In this document: positions 52,429-62,031 of the stretch, in pieces
Position numbering within the stretch: position 1 is the stretch's first letter
Layout: each line of letters opens with the position of its first letter
Source of the DNA: Candidatus Thiodiazotropha endolucinida
GTDB taxonomy: Bacteria; Pseudomonadota; Gammaproteobacteria; Chromatiales; Chromatiaceae
DNA length: 64,000 bases
Assembly: GCF_001715975.1 (NCBI RefSeq)
Contig: NZ_MARB01000008.1
Coordinates: forward strand, 62,001 to 126,000
Direction of reading: 5' to 3'
Program-made: the position numbers and the translations under genes
The notes under the pieces: model-generated
What the model saw: the letters and a program-made list of their open reading frames with translations, nothing else
Databases searched by the model: none
Told to the model about the DNA's origin: nothing

Positions 52429-53481
52429 ATGAGTATGCTGCAGGAAATCGATTATCTACCAGAAAATCTATTGGCCCTGGAGGCAAATCAGCTCGCCGCT
52501 CACCTCAGCGGTCCAACCCTGATTCATCTGCCCGGTAGAAGAGCGCAACCGTTATTCGTCTCTGTGCTGATGCACGGTAATGAAACAGTCGGCTGGGAGG
52601 CTATACGGACCCTGCTGGCCCGTTATCAGGGAGGGCAGGATTTGCCGCGGGCGTTGAGTCTGTTCATCGGCAATGTGGACGCAGCGGCCCAGGGGTTGCG
52701 CCTGCTGCCCGGGCAGCCCGACTACAACAGAATCTGGTACGGCAGTGAAGTGGCTGAGACGCCTGAACATAGGGTTATGGAGCAGGTTGTCGAACGCATG
52801 CGTAAACGCAAGCCGTTTGCCAGTGTTGATGTGCACAATAATACCGGCCTGAATCCCCATTACGCCTGTATCAATCGATTGGATACCCGTTTTTTTCATT
52901 TGGCACTGCTGTTTTCCCGCACTGTGGTCTACTTTTTACGGCCAAAGGGAGTGCAGTCGATGGCCTTCGCCGATCTCTGCCCCTCTGTGACGCTGGAGTG
53001 CGGCAAGGTCGGCAGTGCCCACGGTGTCGAGCATGCAAGGGATTACCTCGAAGCCTGCCTGCATCTGGCGGAACATCCTCAGCACGCTGTGAGTCACCTC
53101 GATATCGATCTGTTTCATACCGTGGCTCAGGTCAAAATATCCCCGCTTACCAGCTTTGGTTTTTCACCGGGGGAGAGTGATATCGTTCTGGCTCCCGATA
53201 TCGATCATTTCAATTTTCGTGAACTGCCTGCGGGAACGCTGTTCGGCTGGATAAATGGCGTAGGCCTCGATGCCTTGGATGTCAGGGATGAACAGGGTGA
53301 GGCGGTGGCTGGCGACTATTTCACCATTGAGGAGGGGCAGCTCTGTCTGCACCGCTCAGTGATGCCCTCCATGTTGACCAAGGACCTCAGCGTCATTCGA
53401 CAGGATTGTCTCTGCTATCTGATGGAGCGTTATGATTCCCACCTGGCGCAACCGGTTCCCAATGCGTCAGGCTCTGGTTGA
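52429..53481 (+). CDS. Succinylglutamate desuccinylase/aspartoacylase-family zinc hydrolase
   Basis: A 350-residue M14-type metallohydrolase. The zinc ligands are in SVLMHGNETVGWEAI (H-x2-E) and SVDVHNNTGLNPHY (distal histidine), with RIWYGSE for substrate carboxylate binding and the catalytic glutamate in VTLECGKVGSAHG. The C-terminal beta domain includes GTLFGWINGVGLDALD. It would remove an acyl or amide group from an amino-acid-like substrate. Pairing with the upstream ligase suggests a make/break couple or a joint biosynthetic step. It converges on lipA. Confidence 0.8.
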   Translation: MSMLQEIDYLPENLLALEANQLAAHLSGPTLIHLPGRRAQPLFVSVLMHGNETVGWEAIRTLLARYQGGQDLPRALSLFIGNVDAAAQGLRLLPGQPDYNRIWYGSEVAETPEHRVMEQVVERMRKRKPFASVDVHNNTGLNPHYACINRLDTRFFHLALLFSRTVVYFLRPKGVQSMAFADLCPSVTLECGKVGSAHGVEHARDYLEACLHLAEHPQHAVSHLDIDLFHTVAQVKISPLTSFGFSPGESDIVLAPDIDHFNFRELPAGTLFGWINGVGLDALDVRDEQGEAVAGDYFTIEEGQLCLHRSVMPSMLTKDLSVIRQDCLCYLMERYDSHLAQPVPNASGSG

Positions 53482-53497
53482 TTATCGAACCTGACAG

Positions 53498-54472
53498 CTA
53501 CCCCTGGAGTAGGGGATTCGCCTGCAGATCCGCATGATAGGAGGAGCGCACCATGGGGCCGCTGGCAACACTGGTAAAGCCCATCTCCTGCGCAATCCCA
53601 CCCAATTCCTCGAATTCTTTCGGGGTGACAAACCGGTCGACAGGCAGATGGTCTTTGCTTGGTTGCAGGTATTGACCCAGGGTGAGCATCTCACAACCGT
53701 GTTGGCGCAGTGCCTGCATGACTTCGAGTACCTCATCCCGCGCTTCCCCCAAACCCAACATTAGCCCTGACTTGGTGGGTAGATCCGGCTGACCCTGCCT
53801 GAAACGCTGTAGCAGATTGAGTGAACCCTGATAGTCCGCCCCGGGGCGGGCCTGTCTGTAGAGTCGTGGTACCGTCTCGAGATTGTGGTTGAAGACGTCG
53901 GGCGGATGAGCTGACAATGCCTCGAGCGCCGGTTCGATGCGACCACGAAAGTCAGGTACCAGGATCTCGATCCTGGTCTTGGGTCGTCGTAGGCGCACTG
54001 CCGATATGCATTGCGCAAAATGATTTCCGCCGCCATCACGCAGGTCGTCACGGTCGACCGAGGTAATGACCACATAGTTGAGTTTCATCGCGGCAATCGC
54101 CTCTGCGAGTTGTACCGGTTCATGTGGATCGAGGGGTTTGGGCTTACCGTGGGCGACGTCGCAGAAGGGGCAGCGGCGGGTACAGATGTCCCCCATGATC
54201 ATGAACGTTGCCGTGCCGTGGTGGAAGCATTCGCCGAGGTTCGGGCAGGCGGCCTCTTCACAGACTGAACTCAATCCTCTTTCACGCAGGATGCGGCGAA
54301 TGCGGCCGACCTCCTTGCCGAGCGGTGCCTTGGCACGGATCCACTTGGGTTTGCGCGGGAGGGTTTCCTGCGGTTCAACCTTGACCGGGATGCGCGCCAG
54401 CTTGGACTTGCCCCGTTGGTGGCTTTCCGGTGTGGTGCGGGATGGCGGCAGGATGTCTTTGTCGAGGCTCAT
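53498..54472 (-). CDS. lipA: Lipoyl synthase
   Basis: LipA inserts two sulfurs into octanoyl groups on GcvH and 2-oxoacid dehydrogenases by radical SAM chemistry. The 324-residue protein has the auxiliary cluster [12 protein letters not shown] and the radical SAM motif [10 protein letters not shown], with all cysteines present, and the C-terminal serine ligand region [17 protein letters not shown] 54472 overlaps the lipB stop as ATGA; the frame runs 70 codons further back but only as a shadow of lipB. Confidence 0.97.
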   Translation of the reverse strand: MSLDKDILPPSRTTPESHQRGKSKLARIPVKVEPQETLPRKPKWIRAKAPLGKEVGRIRRILRERGLSSVCEEAACPNLGECFHHGTATFMIMGDICTRRCPFCDVAHGKPKPLDPHEPVQLAEAIAAMKLNYVVITSVDRDDLRDGGGNHFAQCISAVRLRRPKTRIEILVPDFRGRIEPALEALSAHPPDVFNHNLETVPRLYRQARPGADYQGSLNLLQRFRQGQPDLPTKSGLMLGLGEARDEVLEVMQALRQHGCEMLTLGQYLQPSKDHLPVDRFVTPKEFEELGGIAQEMGFTSVASGPMVRSSYHADLQANPLLQG

Positions 54473-55116
54473 GGATCTACTTCGGTATCGATGAAGGTCA
54501 GAGTGTAGCCTAAAGTTTGCGCCAGGTGGTGGGGCAATTTCCGGCCGAGTGTAGCCAGGTCGGCATCTATCCGTTGATCGGCCAGCTGGGTTACCTTGAG
54601 TCCGGGGTAACCGCAGGGATCGATGCGGGTGAATGGAGCGAGATCCATATCCACATTCAAGCTGAGTCCGTGAAAGCTGCAACCCCGCCTTACCCGCAGG
54701 CCCAGCGAGGCGACCTTGCTCTCAGCGATATAGACACCGGGGGCGTCGCGGCGTGCAGCTGCCGCGATGCCATACTCGGCCAGGAGTGATATCACCGCCC
54801 CTTCCAGGTGGTCGACCAGGGTGCGAACGCCTATGCGGGCGCGTCGCAGATCCAGTAAAAGATAGGCGATAAGCTGTCCGGGACCGTGATAGGTAACCTG
54901 GCCGCCCCGGTCTGTCTTGATCACAGGGATATCGCCGGGATCGAGGAGATGTTCTGTCTTGCCGGCCTGTCCCAGGGTGAACACAGGTGGATGTTCGACT
55001 AACCAGAGTTGATCCGGACTCGAGGCATCGCGCGCATTGGTGTAGTCCTGCATGGCCTGCCAGGTAGTTTGGTAGGACTGCAGTCCGAGCTGCCGGACCA
55101 GGAGACGAGAGGACAC
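54469..55116 (-). CDS. lipB: Octanoyl-[acyl-carrier-protein]:protein N-octanoyltransferase
   Basis: LipB transfers octanoate from ACP to lipoyl domains, giving the substrate of LipA. The 215-residue product from GTG 55116 aligns with the E. coli N-terminus ([12 protein letters not shown]). It contains [20 protein letters not shown], the catalytic cysteine in [12 protein letters not shown] and the lysine in [15 protein letters not shown] second possible GTG at 55167 overlaps the stop of the DUF493 gene and would add 17 residues. It is coupled to lipA through an ATGA overlap. Confidence 0.95.
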   Translation of the reverse strand: MSSRLLVRQLGLQSYQTTWQAMQDYTNARDASSPDQLWLVEHPPVFTLGQAGKTEHLLDPGDIPVIKTDRGGQVTYHGPGQLIAYLLLDLRRARIGVRTLVDHLEGAVISLLAEYGIAAAARRDAPGVYIAESKVASLGLRVRRGCSFHGLSLNVDMDLAPFTRIDPCGYPGLKVTQLADQRIDADLATLGRKLPHHLAQTLGYTLTFIDTEVDP

Positions 55117-55166
55117 TTCAACCGCTTCCGAGTGTGTTGACGGATTATTGATTGGTGCGGTGGGCA

Positions 55167-55436
55167 CTACAACGCCATGACCACTTTTTCGTGGGCACTG
55201 AGATCGAGGTAGATGGCATCGAGCTGGGCCTTGCTCTCCGCACGCAGGGTGATGGTGACAGAGACCCATTTCCCCCCTTTACTGAGCCGGCTGTTGACCG
55301 AGGTTTCCAGGAGCGCTTCCGTATGACGGCTCACCAGTTCCACAATCATTGCCTCGAATCCTGGCTCCGCCTTGCCCATCACCTTGATCGGAAAGTCGCA
55401 GGGAAATTCCAGCAGTGTCTCTTCATCCTGGCTCAT
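55167..55436 (-). CDS. ybeD: DUF493 family protein YbeD
   Basis: An 89-residue protein of the YbeD family, with an ACT-like fold: [20 protein letters not shown] at the start and [20 protein letters not shown] in the core. The biochemical role is unknown. Its place between dacA and lipB is conserved in gammaproteobacteria. The TAG stop overlaps an alternative lipB start. Confidence 0.92.
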   Translation of the reverse strand: MSQDEETLLEFPCDFPIKVMGKAEPGFEAMIVELVSRHTEALLETSVNSRLSKGGKWVSVTITLRAESKAQLDAIYLDLSAHEKVVMAL

Positions 55437-55449
55437 GATGATTTGGCTT

Positions 55450-56604
55450 TCACTCCAGCCACAACAGTGCGCTGTCTTTGATCAGCTGCCAGATATTACC
55501 GTCAGCAATACTTTTGAGCGCTACCAGGGGGGCTTCAGTGACCGGCTCCCCATTCAGGCTGATACTGACATGACCGAGTACCTCTCCCTGTTTGACAGGG
55601 GCCATGATTTTCGGTTCGATCTCCATGCGGGCATCAAGATTTTGATACTGGTGACGCGGAATGGTCACGTTCAGGTCCTGACTGAGGCCGAGAGGCAGTT
55701 TCTCTTTATCCCCCTTCCAGATGCGCGCCCGGTTGAGCACCTCTCCTGCTGTGTAGAGCTGGTGGGTTTCATAGAAACGAAATCCGTAATTGAGCAGGCT
55801 TTGGCTCGCCTGGGCTCTGGCCTCTTCGCCCTTGGTGCCCATCACCACCGAGATGAGGCGCATGCTTTCCCGCTGGGCGGATGCCACCAGGCAGTAACCC
55901 GCCGCCTCGGTGTGGCCTGTCTTGATACCGTCGACACTATTGTCCCGCCACAGTAGCTTGTTGCGGTTGTGTTGGGTTATATCATTGAATACAAAAGATT
56001 TGTCACTATACCAGGGGTAGTATTCAGGGAAATCGCGGATGGTGGCCGACGCCACCTTGGCGATATCCGCAGGCGTGGTGTAGTGGTCATCGTCGGGCAG
56101 CCCGGTACTGTTGGTGAAATGGGTGTCCGTCATGCCGAGTTCCCGGGCGATGTTGTTCATCAATTCCGTAAAGGTGGCTTCGCTGCCGGCGATATGCTCG
56201 GCCAGTGCAACGCAGGCATCGTTACCCGATTGAATGATCATTCCCTTGACCAGATCGATGACTTTGACCTTTTTGCCGACCTCGATGAACATCCGCGAAC
56301 CCGGTGTACGCCAGGCCTTCTCGCTGATCAGTACACTGTCTTCCAGGTTGATATTGCCCTCTTTCAATTCGCGAAAGACCGCATAGGCCGTCATGATCTT
56401 GGTCAGGCTCGCAGGCTCAAGCCGATTGCCGGCACCTTTTTCGGCAAGCACCTTGCCACTGTGAAAATCGACCAATAGATAACCTGAGGCGGCGACATCC
56501 GGGGGGGCCGGTGTTGGGACGGCGGCATAGGTTGTAAACGTTATCAGGCAGGAGAGCCACAACAGAGCGGTTTTTAAGAATCTGGTCGGTGACAGTTGGT
56601 GCAT
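55450..56604 (-). CDS. dacA: D-alanyl-D-alanine carboxypeptidase (PBP5/6 type)
   Basis: A penicillin-binding protein that trims the terminal D-Ala from peptidoglycan pentapeptides in the periplasm. The 384-residue protein has a signal peptide (FLKTALLWLSCLITFTTYAA). The catalytic SxxK is in ASLTKIMTAY, the SxN is SGNDACVAL and the KTG is DGIKTGHTEA. The C-terminal PBP5 domain and amphipathic anchor end with NIWQLIKDSALLWLE. ATG 56604 is preferred over ATG 56628 for signal-peptide geometry. It is the first gene of the dacA-ybeD-lipB-lipA run and lies downstream of the rlpA-mltB-rodA-mrdA group. Confidence 0.95.
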   Translation of the reverse strand: MHQLSPTRFLKTALLWLSCLITFTTYAAVPTPAPPDVAASGYLLVDFHSGKVLAEKGAGNRLEPASLTKIMTAYAVFRELKEGNINLEDSVLISEKAWRTPGSRMFIEVGKKVKVIDLVKGMIIQSGNDACVALAEHIAGSEATFTELMNNIARELGMTDTHFTNSTGLPDDDHYTTPADIAKVASATIRDFPEYYPWYSDKSFVFNDITQHNRNKLLWRDNSVDGIKTGHTEAAGYCLVASAQRESMRLISVVMGTKGEEARAQASQSLLNYGFRFYETHQLYTAGEVLNRARIWKGDKEKLPLGLSQDLNVTIPRHQYQNLDARMEIEPKIMAPVKQGEVLGHVSISLNGEPVTEAPLVALKSIADGNIWQLIKDSALLWLE

Positions 56605-56653
56605 GGGTAGGGGTAATATCATCGGCATAGTGATGCGCTATTCTATTTATCGG

Positions 56654-57511
56654 TCAGCGAATGACAACATGTGGGTTGGCAATTCCGAGTTTGCCGAGTT
56701 TTTGACTCAGATGGTCAGCAAGCTCCACACTGGCAATCGGCCCCACCTGCACCCGATAGACCGGGCGTTCCGGGTGCGCGCTGTCTTCTATGAGCACACT
56801 CGCCTGTAAATGTTCCTCCAGCCTCTTTTTCAGGCGTTGTGCGTTCTCGGAACTGCCGAAGGCGCCAACCTGCAGGAAGAGCTCAGGCAGCATGTTGCCT
56901 TTTCTCAGTTTCACCGGTTTAGCCCTGACCGGCGCTATTTTGCTGCCGGGATCGAGACTGACTACCTCGACCAGGCCTGTTCCCTCACCGGTAATGCCCA
57001 GCTTCCAGGCTGCGGTATAGGAGAGGTCAATCAGGCGATTGTCATGAAATGGGCCGCGGTCGTTGACCTTGACCACCACGCTGCGGTTGTTTTTCAAATT
57101 GGTGACGCGGACATAGCTTGGCAGAGGCAAGGTCTTGTGGGCTGCCGTCATGGCATACATATCGTAGGTTTCGCCGCTGCTGGTGCGCTGGCCGTGGAAT
57201 TTACTGCCGTACCAGGAAGCGATTCCGCGGGCATTGTATCCTCGGCTGTGGGCCATTGTGTAGTAGCGCTTGCCGAATACCTCATAGCTCTCGGGATTGC
57301 CATAGCGGCTTTTGGGTTCGTTCTTGGGTACCGCATCGGGAATGGTTGCCATATCGGCGGGAGGGGGGTGGCGGTGACTGATGCCATCCCGGGCTGGGCT
57401 GCGTCCAACCTTGCTGGTGCTGCATGCGCTGATCAAGATCGTCCCGCAGAATGCGACCACAATGGTCTTCGTCAAAACCCTGGCAGGCAATTGTGTGCTC
57501 ATGCTTGTCAT
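56654..57511 (-). CDS. rlpA: RlpA family lipoprotein, septal/lytic transglycosylase
   Basis: A 285-residue outer-membrane lipoprotein. The lipobox is LISAC near residue 30. The double-psi beta-barrel domain (about 95-185) has GIASWYGSKFHGQRTSSGE with the catalytic region and VKVNDRGPFHDNRLIDLSY. A C-terminal SPOR domain (ELFLQVGAFGSSENAQRLKK) binds denuded septal glycan. In Pseudomonas RlpA cleaves naked glycan strands. The start may be ATG 57511 or ATG 57502. It is 3 bases downstream of mltB. Confidence 0.94.
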   Translation of the reverse strand: MTSMSTQLPARVLTKTIVVAFCGTILISACSTSKVGRSPARDGISHRHPPPADMATIPDAVPKNEPKSRYGNPESYEVFGKRYYTMAHSRGYNARGIASWYGSKFHGQRTSSGETYDMYAMTAAHKTLPLPSYVRVTNLKNNRSVVVKVNDRGPFHDNRLIDLSYTAAWKLGITGEGTGLVEVVSLDPGSKIAPVRAKPVKLRKGNMLPELFLQVGAFGSSENAQRLKKRLEEHLQASVLIEDSAHPERPVYRVQVGPIASVELADHLSQKLGKLGIANPHVVIR

Positions 57512-57514
57512 TAT

Positions 57515-58519
57515 CTACTTGGCTGCATCGGCCGCCTGTTTGGCGGCATGGATCTCCTGGCTCAGTTGATAGACGGCCATCGCATAGAGGTTGCTGTGAT
57601 TGTAGCGTGTTATGACATAGAAGTTGTGCAGCCCCAGCCAAAACTCAGGTTTCTCGCCGGCATCCAGCTTTATCAGGCTGGTCAGTGTCCCGGGTGAGGG
57701 TGATTTGCCGTTCACCGGGCGGACGCCTTTGGCCAGCAGTTTGCCTACCTGGATGCTGGGCTTCATCCCGGCTTCGACAAAGGATTGCAGATCCTCTCCG
57801 CCATTGGTGAGCAGGGTAATGGGTTGATTGGGTTTCCAGCCATGGGTTTTGAAATAACTGGCAACGCTGGCGATGATATCGGCATTGCTGTTCCACAGGT
57901 CACGACGGCCGTCGGCGTCGTAGTCTACCGCGTATTCGCGATAGCTGCTGGAGATGAATTGGGGCTTGCCCATGGCGCCGGCATAGGATCCCATGGCGCT
58001 TTCGAGGTCGACTCGCTCTTCCCTGGTCAGCAGCAGGAACTCTTCCAGTTCGCGGCGAAAGAATTTCGCCCGTTTCGGATAGCCGAAGGCGAGTGTGGTG
58101 AGAGCGTCGATGACCCGGTAACGGCCAGTGTGTTTGCCGTAACGGGTCTCCACGCCGATGATGGCGACGATAATCTCGGCCGGTACGCCATAGCGTTCGC
58201 TGACGGAGGTCAGCAGGGCCTCATTCTCCTGCCAGAATCTGACCCCGCCTGCAATCCGGTCCGGCTTGAGAAAGATGGGGCGGTATTCATGCCATGCCTT
58301 GGATTCAGCGGGCCGGGTGATTGCGGAGATGATGTCATCCCGAAAGGTTGTGCTGTTCAGCAATCGCTCAACCCTTTCTGCATTGAAGTTATGCTTGCTC
58401 GCCATCTCGAGAGCGAATTTTTTGAATTCTGTCGTTTGCCTCTGGGTGTGGGCGCATGCCTGTGTGGTCAGGATGAGCGTGAACAGGGGCAGAATAAGGA
58501 GTCGGGTAATGAGTTGCAT
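57515..58519 (-). CDS. mltB: Lytic murein transglycosylase B
   Basis: MltB (GH103 family) cleaves glycan strands with formation of 1,6-anhydro-MurNAc. The 334-residue protein has a signal peptide ending near TTQACA; the cysteine there is a possible lipobox (LTTQAC). The catalytic glutamate is in IGVETRYGKHTG, and ESAMGSYAGAMGKPQFISSSY and DYDADGRRDLWNSNADIIAS complete the family signature. It is placed between rodA and rlpA, the usual arrangement in non-enteric gammaproteobacteria. Confidence 0.95.
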   Translation of the reverse strand: MQLITRLLILPLFTLILTTQACAHTQRQTTEFKKFALEMASKHNFNAERVERLLNSTTFRDDIISAITRPAESKAWHEYRPIFLKPDRIAGGVRFWQENEALLTSVSERYGVPAEIIVAIIGVETRYGKHTGRYRVIDALTTLAFGYPKRAKFFRRELEEFLLLTREERVDLESAMGSYAGAMGKPQFISSSYREYAVDYDADGRRDLWNSNADIIASVASYFKTHGWKPNQPITLLTNGGEDLQSFVEAGMKPSIQVGKLLAKGVRPVNGKSPSPGTLTSLIKLDAGEKPEFWLGLHNFYVITRYNHSNLYAMAVYQLSQEIHAAKQAADAAK

Positions 58520-58525
58520 GATCGT

Positions 58526-59659
58526 TTAAGTCGGTAGTAGTTTTTTATGGGTATGAATAGACATCAGCATACCGAAGCTGGCAAGAATGGTCACCAGGGA
58601 TGTGCCTCCGTAACTGATCAGAGGTAAGGGTACACCTACTACAGGCAGTAATCCTGTGACCATTCCGGCATTGACGAAAAGATAGACGAAAAAAACCAGT
58701 GACAGCGATCCGGCAAGGATTCTGCCGAAGGTGTCCTGAGCCTGAGTGGCGATATAGAGCCCGCGCATAATGATAAAGAGGTAGAGAGAGAGTAGCGCCA
58801 GCACGCCCACCAGTCCAAACTCCTCGGAGATGACCGCGAAGATGAAATCGGTATGCCGTTCAGGTAGAAACTCCAGGTGCGACTGGGTGCCGTTCAGCCA
58901 GCCCTTGCCGCTGATGCCGCCGGAGCCGATGGCGATTTTCGACTGGATGATATGGTATCCGGTACCCAACGGATCGCTCTCCGGGTTGAGGAAGGTCAAT
59001 ACTCGTTGGCGCTGGTAATCGTGCATGAAGTACCAGGCGACTGGTCCGAGCGCAGCCATCAGCAGGCCTATGGCGCTAATCACGCGCCAGCTGATGCCGG
59101 CCAGAAAAAGGGCGAACGTGCCAGCGGTCGCCACCAGGAGCGCGGTGCCCAGGTCGGGTTGTTTTGCGATCAGTAAAACAGGAATCAGGGTGAACAGGCC
59201 CGCAATGATCAATCGGGAAGGATTGGGCGGCAGGCGATGTTCGGCCAGATACCAGGCGATCAGCATCGGCAGGGTGAGCTTGAACATTTCCGAAGGTTGA
59301 AAGCGGAGAACCCCGAGATCCAGCCATCGTTGGGCACCCTTTCCCAGCTCACCGAACAGGATCACCATAATCAACATGAGGACCCCGGCAGCATATAAAA
59401 AGGGAGACCAGCGACGTAAATTGGCGGGATGGATCTGGGCGAGTACGATCATGGCGGTAAAACCGAATCCCAGTCGTATCAGCTGCTTTTGCAGCAGTAT
59501 CATCTCTTTGTCGCCGGCGCTGTAGAGGATGCTCAAACCAACACCTGACAGGATCAGTAAGCCGGTCAATAGCGGAAGATCGATATGCAACCAAGCCAGC
59601 AGTCCGCTGGCCTGCGCCGGCTGTGATTCGTAGAAGGTGGTGTAGTTCCTACCCCGCAT
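58526..59659 (-). CDS. rodA: Peptidoglycan glycosyltransferase RodA
   Basis: RodA is the SEDS-family polymerase of lateral-wall synthesis, working with PBP2 in the elongasome. The 377-residue protein has ten predicted helices. It shows GLSILYSAGD near the N-terminus, the QPSEMFKLTLPMLIAWYL loop, KQPDLGTALLVA with the essential aspartate, TGYHIIQSKIAIGSGGISGK and GVPLPLISYGGTSL. It overlaps the end of mrdA by 11 bases, giving a coupled polymerase/transpeptidase pair. Confidence 0.97.
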   Translation of the reverse strand: MRGRNYTTFYESQPAQASGLLAWLHIDLPLLTGLLILSGVGLSILYSAGDKEMILLQKQLIRLGFGFTAMIVLAQIHPANLRRWSPFLYAAGVLMLIMVILFGELGKGAQRWLDLGVLRFQPSEMFKLTLPMLIAWYLAEHRLPPNPSRLIIAGLFTLIPVLLIAKQPDLGTALLVATAGTFALFLAGISWRVISAIGLLMAALGPVAWYFMHDYQRQRVLTFLNPESDPLGTGYHIIQSKIAIGSGGISGKGWLNGTQSHLEFLPERHTDFIFAVISEEFGLVGVLALLSLYLFIIMRGLYIATQAQDTFGRILAGSLSLVFFVYLFVNAGMVTGLLPVVGVPLPLISYGGTSLVTILASFGMLMSIHTHKKLLPT

Positions 59660-61493
59660 CAGGTGCTCCGATGAGATAACGATCCATCACTTTGCGTGCT
59701 ATGGGTGCGGCAACTGAGCCGCCATGTCCGCCATTCTCGACAACCACGGCGATGGCGATACTGGGGTCTTCAGCGGGTGCGAAGGCGATGAACAGGGCAT
59801 GATCGCGTTTGCGTTTTGCAATCGTCTCTTCGTCATACTCCTCATCCTGTTTTATGCTGAATACCTGAGCCGTACCGGTTTTGCCGGCAATTCGATAATG
59901 GTCGGTGTGGATTGAGCGGGCGGTACCCCGGACGCCTTCGACGACCTGCGACATGGCATGAATGACCTGATTCCAGTGTATGGGGTCGAGCTGATGAAGT
60001 TCATCCACAATCTTTGGGCTCTCTATCTGTGTGCCATCGGGTTTTTCAATGCTATCAACGACTCTGGGACGGATGTGATGACCACGATTCGCCAGGGTTG
60101 CAGTGGCGGAGGCGAGTTGCAGCGGGGTCGTCAGAAAATAGCCTTGACCGATACCGACGATCAGGGTCTCGCCAGGATACCAGGGTTCACGTTGTTTCTG
60201 CTGTTTCCATTCACGGCTCGGCATCAGGCCTGATAATTCGCCGTCCAGGTCGATATTGGTGGGTTGGCCGAAGCCAAAACCGGTCAGGAATTCATAGAGT
60301 CTGTCGATGCCGAGCGTGCGCGCCAGCTCGTAATAATAGACATCGCAGGACTCCACGATCGCCCGCTCGAGATCGACCTTGCCATGCCCCCATTTTTTCC
60401 AGTCACGATACTTGTGGTCTTTTCCCGGGAGCTGATAGTACCCGGGGCAGTAGTTCTCCTGATGATAACCCACCACGTCGTACTCCAGGCCGGCGAGACC
60501 AATGAAGGGTTTAACGGTGGAGCCTGGTGGGTATTGGCCACGGATGGCGCGGTTGAAAAGGGGATTGTCGAGGGATTGCTCCAGCTCCCGGTAGGCCTTT
60601 GCACTGATACCCTCGACAAACAGGTTGGGATCGAATCCCGGTTTGCTGACCAGGGTCAGTACACCGCCGGTTTTGATATCGATGGCGGCGACGGCACCGT
60701 TGTAGTCGCCCAGCGCCTCCAGGGCTGTCGCCTGCATATCCATATCCAGGAAGAGCCGCAGATTATCCCCGGGTCGCGGAGGTTGATTCTCCAGTACCCG
60801 CAATACCCTGCCCTTGGCGTTGACCTCTACCTGTTGCAGACCGACATTGCCATGCAACATGCTTTCATAACTTTTTTCGACACCATTCTTGCCGATGAAA
60901 TTGGTGCCCCTGTAGTTGGAAGTGTCGATGATCTGGAGTTCTTGCTCGTTGATGCGACCGACATATCCCAGTAGATGGGCGGTCTTCATGCCTTGCGGGT
61001 AGTCGCGCAACAGGCTTGCTTTGACATCGACACCTGGAAAGCGGTGACGATTGACAGCGATACGGGCAACCTCCTCATCTTTAAGACGTACCCGAATCGG
61101 AATACTGTCGAACCGCCTGCGCTGTTTGCGCAACTCATGGAACCTGTTGATATCATCTTCAGTTATGTCAATGATTTCACTCAGCTCTTGAATCGTGTGA
61201 TCAAGGTTTTCAGTTCTCTCCGGGGTGATCTCCAGACTGTAGGCGGGGAGGTTTTGCGCCAGAATAGCGCCATTTCGATCATAGATAAGGCCGCGTGTCG
61301 GAGGGAGTGGTTCAAGTTTTACCCGGTTATCCTGGGACAGGGTGGTGTAGTGATCGTGGTTTTCCACCTGCAGGTAGAAGAGACGCCCAACCAGGATCAG
61401 CAGAACCAGAAGGACAAGTGTGCCTGAGGCGATGGCGCGCCCCAGAAACAACTGGCTCTCATGCAGATAGTCCTTGATCGAGGATTGGGGCAA
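59649..61493 (-). CDS. mrdA: Penicillin-binding protein 2
   Basis: PBP2 is the transpeptidase partner of RodA. The 614-residue protein has one N-terminal membrane helix (TLVLLVLLILVGRLFYLQV), a dimerisation/pedestal domain with PPTRGLIYDRNGAILAQN, and a transpeptidase domain with SxxK in PPGSTVKPFIG, SCD in VESCDVYYYEL and KTG in AGKTGTAQV. The start is TTG 61493: GGGAGG on the minus strand sits 5-6 bases upstream and fixes the choice, and MPQSSIKDYLHE matches homologues. All catalytic residues are intact. Confidence 0.97.
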   Translation of the reverse strand: MPQSSIKDYLHESQLFLGRAIASGTLVLLVLLILVGRLFYLQVENHDHYTTLSQDNRVKLEPLPPTRGLIYDRNGAILAQNLPAYSLEITPERTENLDHTIQELSEIIDITEDDINRFHELRKQRRRFDSIPIRVRLKDEEVARIAVNRHRFPGVDVKASLLRDYPQGMKTAHLLGYVGRINEQELQIIDTSNYRGTNFIGKNGVEKSYESMLHGNVGLQQVEVNAKGRVLRVLENQPPRPGDNLRLFLDMDMQATALEALGDYNGAVAAIDIKTGGVLTLVSKPGFDPNLFVEGISAKAYRELEQSLDNPLFNRAIRGQYPPGSTVKPFIGLAGLEYDVVGYHQENYCPGYYQLPGKDHKYRDWKKWGHGKVDLERAIVESCDVYYYELARTLGIDRLYEFLTGFGFGQPTNIDLDGELSGLMPSREWKQQKQREPWYPGETLIVGIGQGYFLTTPLQLASATATLANRGHHIRPRVVDSIEKPDGTQIESPKIVDELHQLDPIHWNQVIHAMSQVVEGVRGTARSIHTDHYRIAGKTGTAQVFSIKQDEEYDEETIAKRKRDHALFIAFAPAEDPSIAIAVVVENGGHGGSVAAPIARKVMDRYLIGAPDAG

Positions 61494-61542
61494 TCGAACC
61501 TCCCAGGGTTAGTTAGTGTTGATCCAATCGGCTTTATAAAAC

Positions 61543-62031
61543 CTAGCTAATGTGAAAACGGCGTCGCATATCCCGAAGAATAATAAAAACCCAGGGCCAT
61601 AGCAGGGTGCTGATCAAAGGTGTTATCCAGTACCAGAGCGAGGGAGTCGGGTAGCCTGCCGCTCCCGTTGACCACAAAGCCAGCAGACGTTCCACGAGTA
61701 GCAGGATAAAAATCGTGAAGACTTGCTGACGCAACGGCATGACACGGACTCGTAGATACAATTTCAACATAATATAGGCGATTACCGAGAATCCCAGGGC
61801 ATGCTGGCCTAACAGTGTACCGGTGAGTACATCCAGCAACAGGCCTGTTGTCCAGCTGATGCCGACGCCAATGCGTTCAGGCACTGCCATGCACCAGTAG
61901 ATCAGGATCAGGGCGACCCATTGCGGACGATAGGCGGTGGCCCACTCCGGCAACGGAATGATGGTCAGGATAAACCCAATCAGCAGGGTTAAGGTGATGA
62001 TATAATTGCGGGATTGCGCTTGATCGATCAT
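61543..62031 (-). CDS. mreD: Rod shape-determining protein MreD
   Basis: MreD is an integral membrane part of the elongasome that contacts MreC. The 162-residue protein has about five helices (YIITLTLLIGFILTIIPLP, WVALILIYWCMA) and the family segment RIGVGISWTTGLLLDVLTGT. The end is RDMRRRFHIS. Its ATG overlaps the mreC stop by 4 bases (ATGA). A 49-base gap separates it from mrdA. Confidence 0.94.
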   Translation of the reverse strand: MIDQAQSRNYIITLTLLIGFILTIIPLPEWATAYRPQWVALILIYWCMAVPERIGVGISWTTGLLLDVLTGTLLGQHALGFSVIAYIMLKLYLRVRVMPLRQQVFTIFILLLVERLLALWSTGAAGYPTPSLWYWITPLISTLLWPWVFIILRDMRRRFHIS

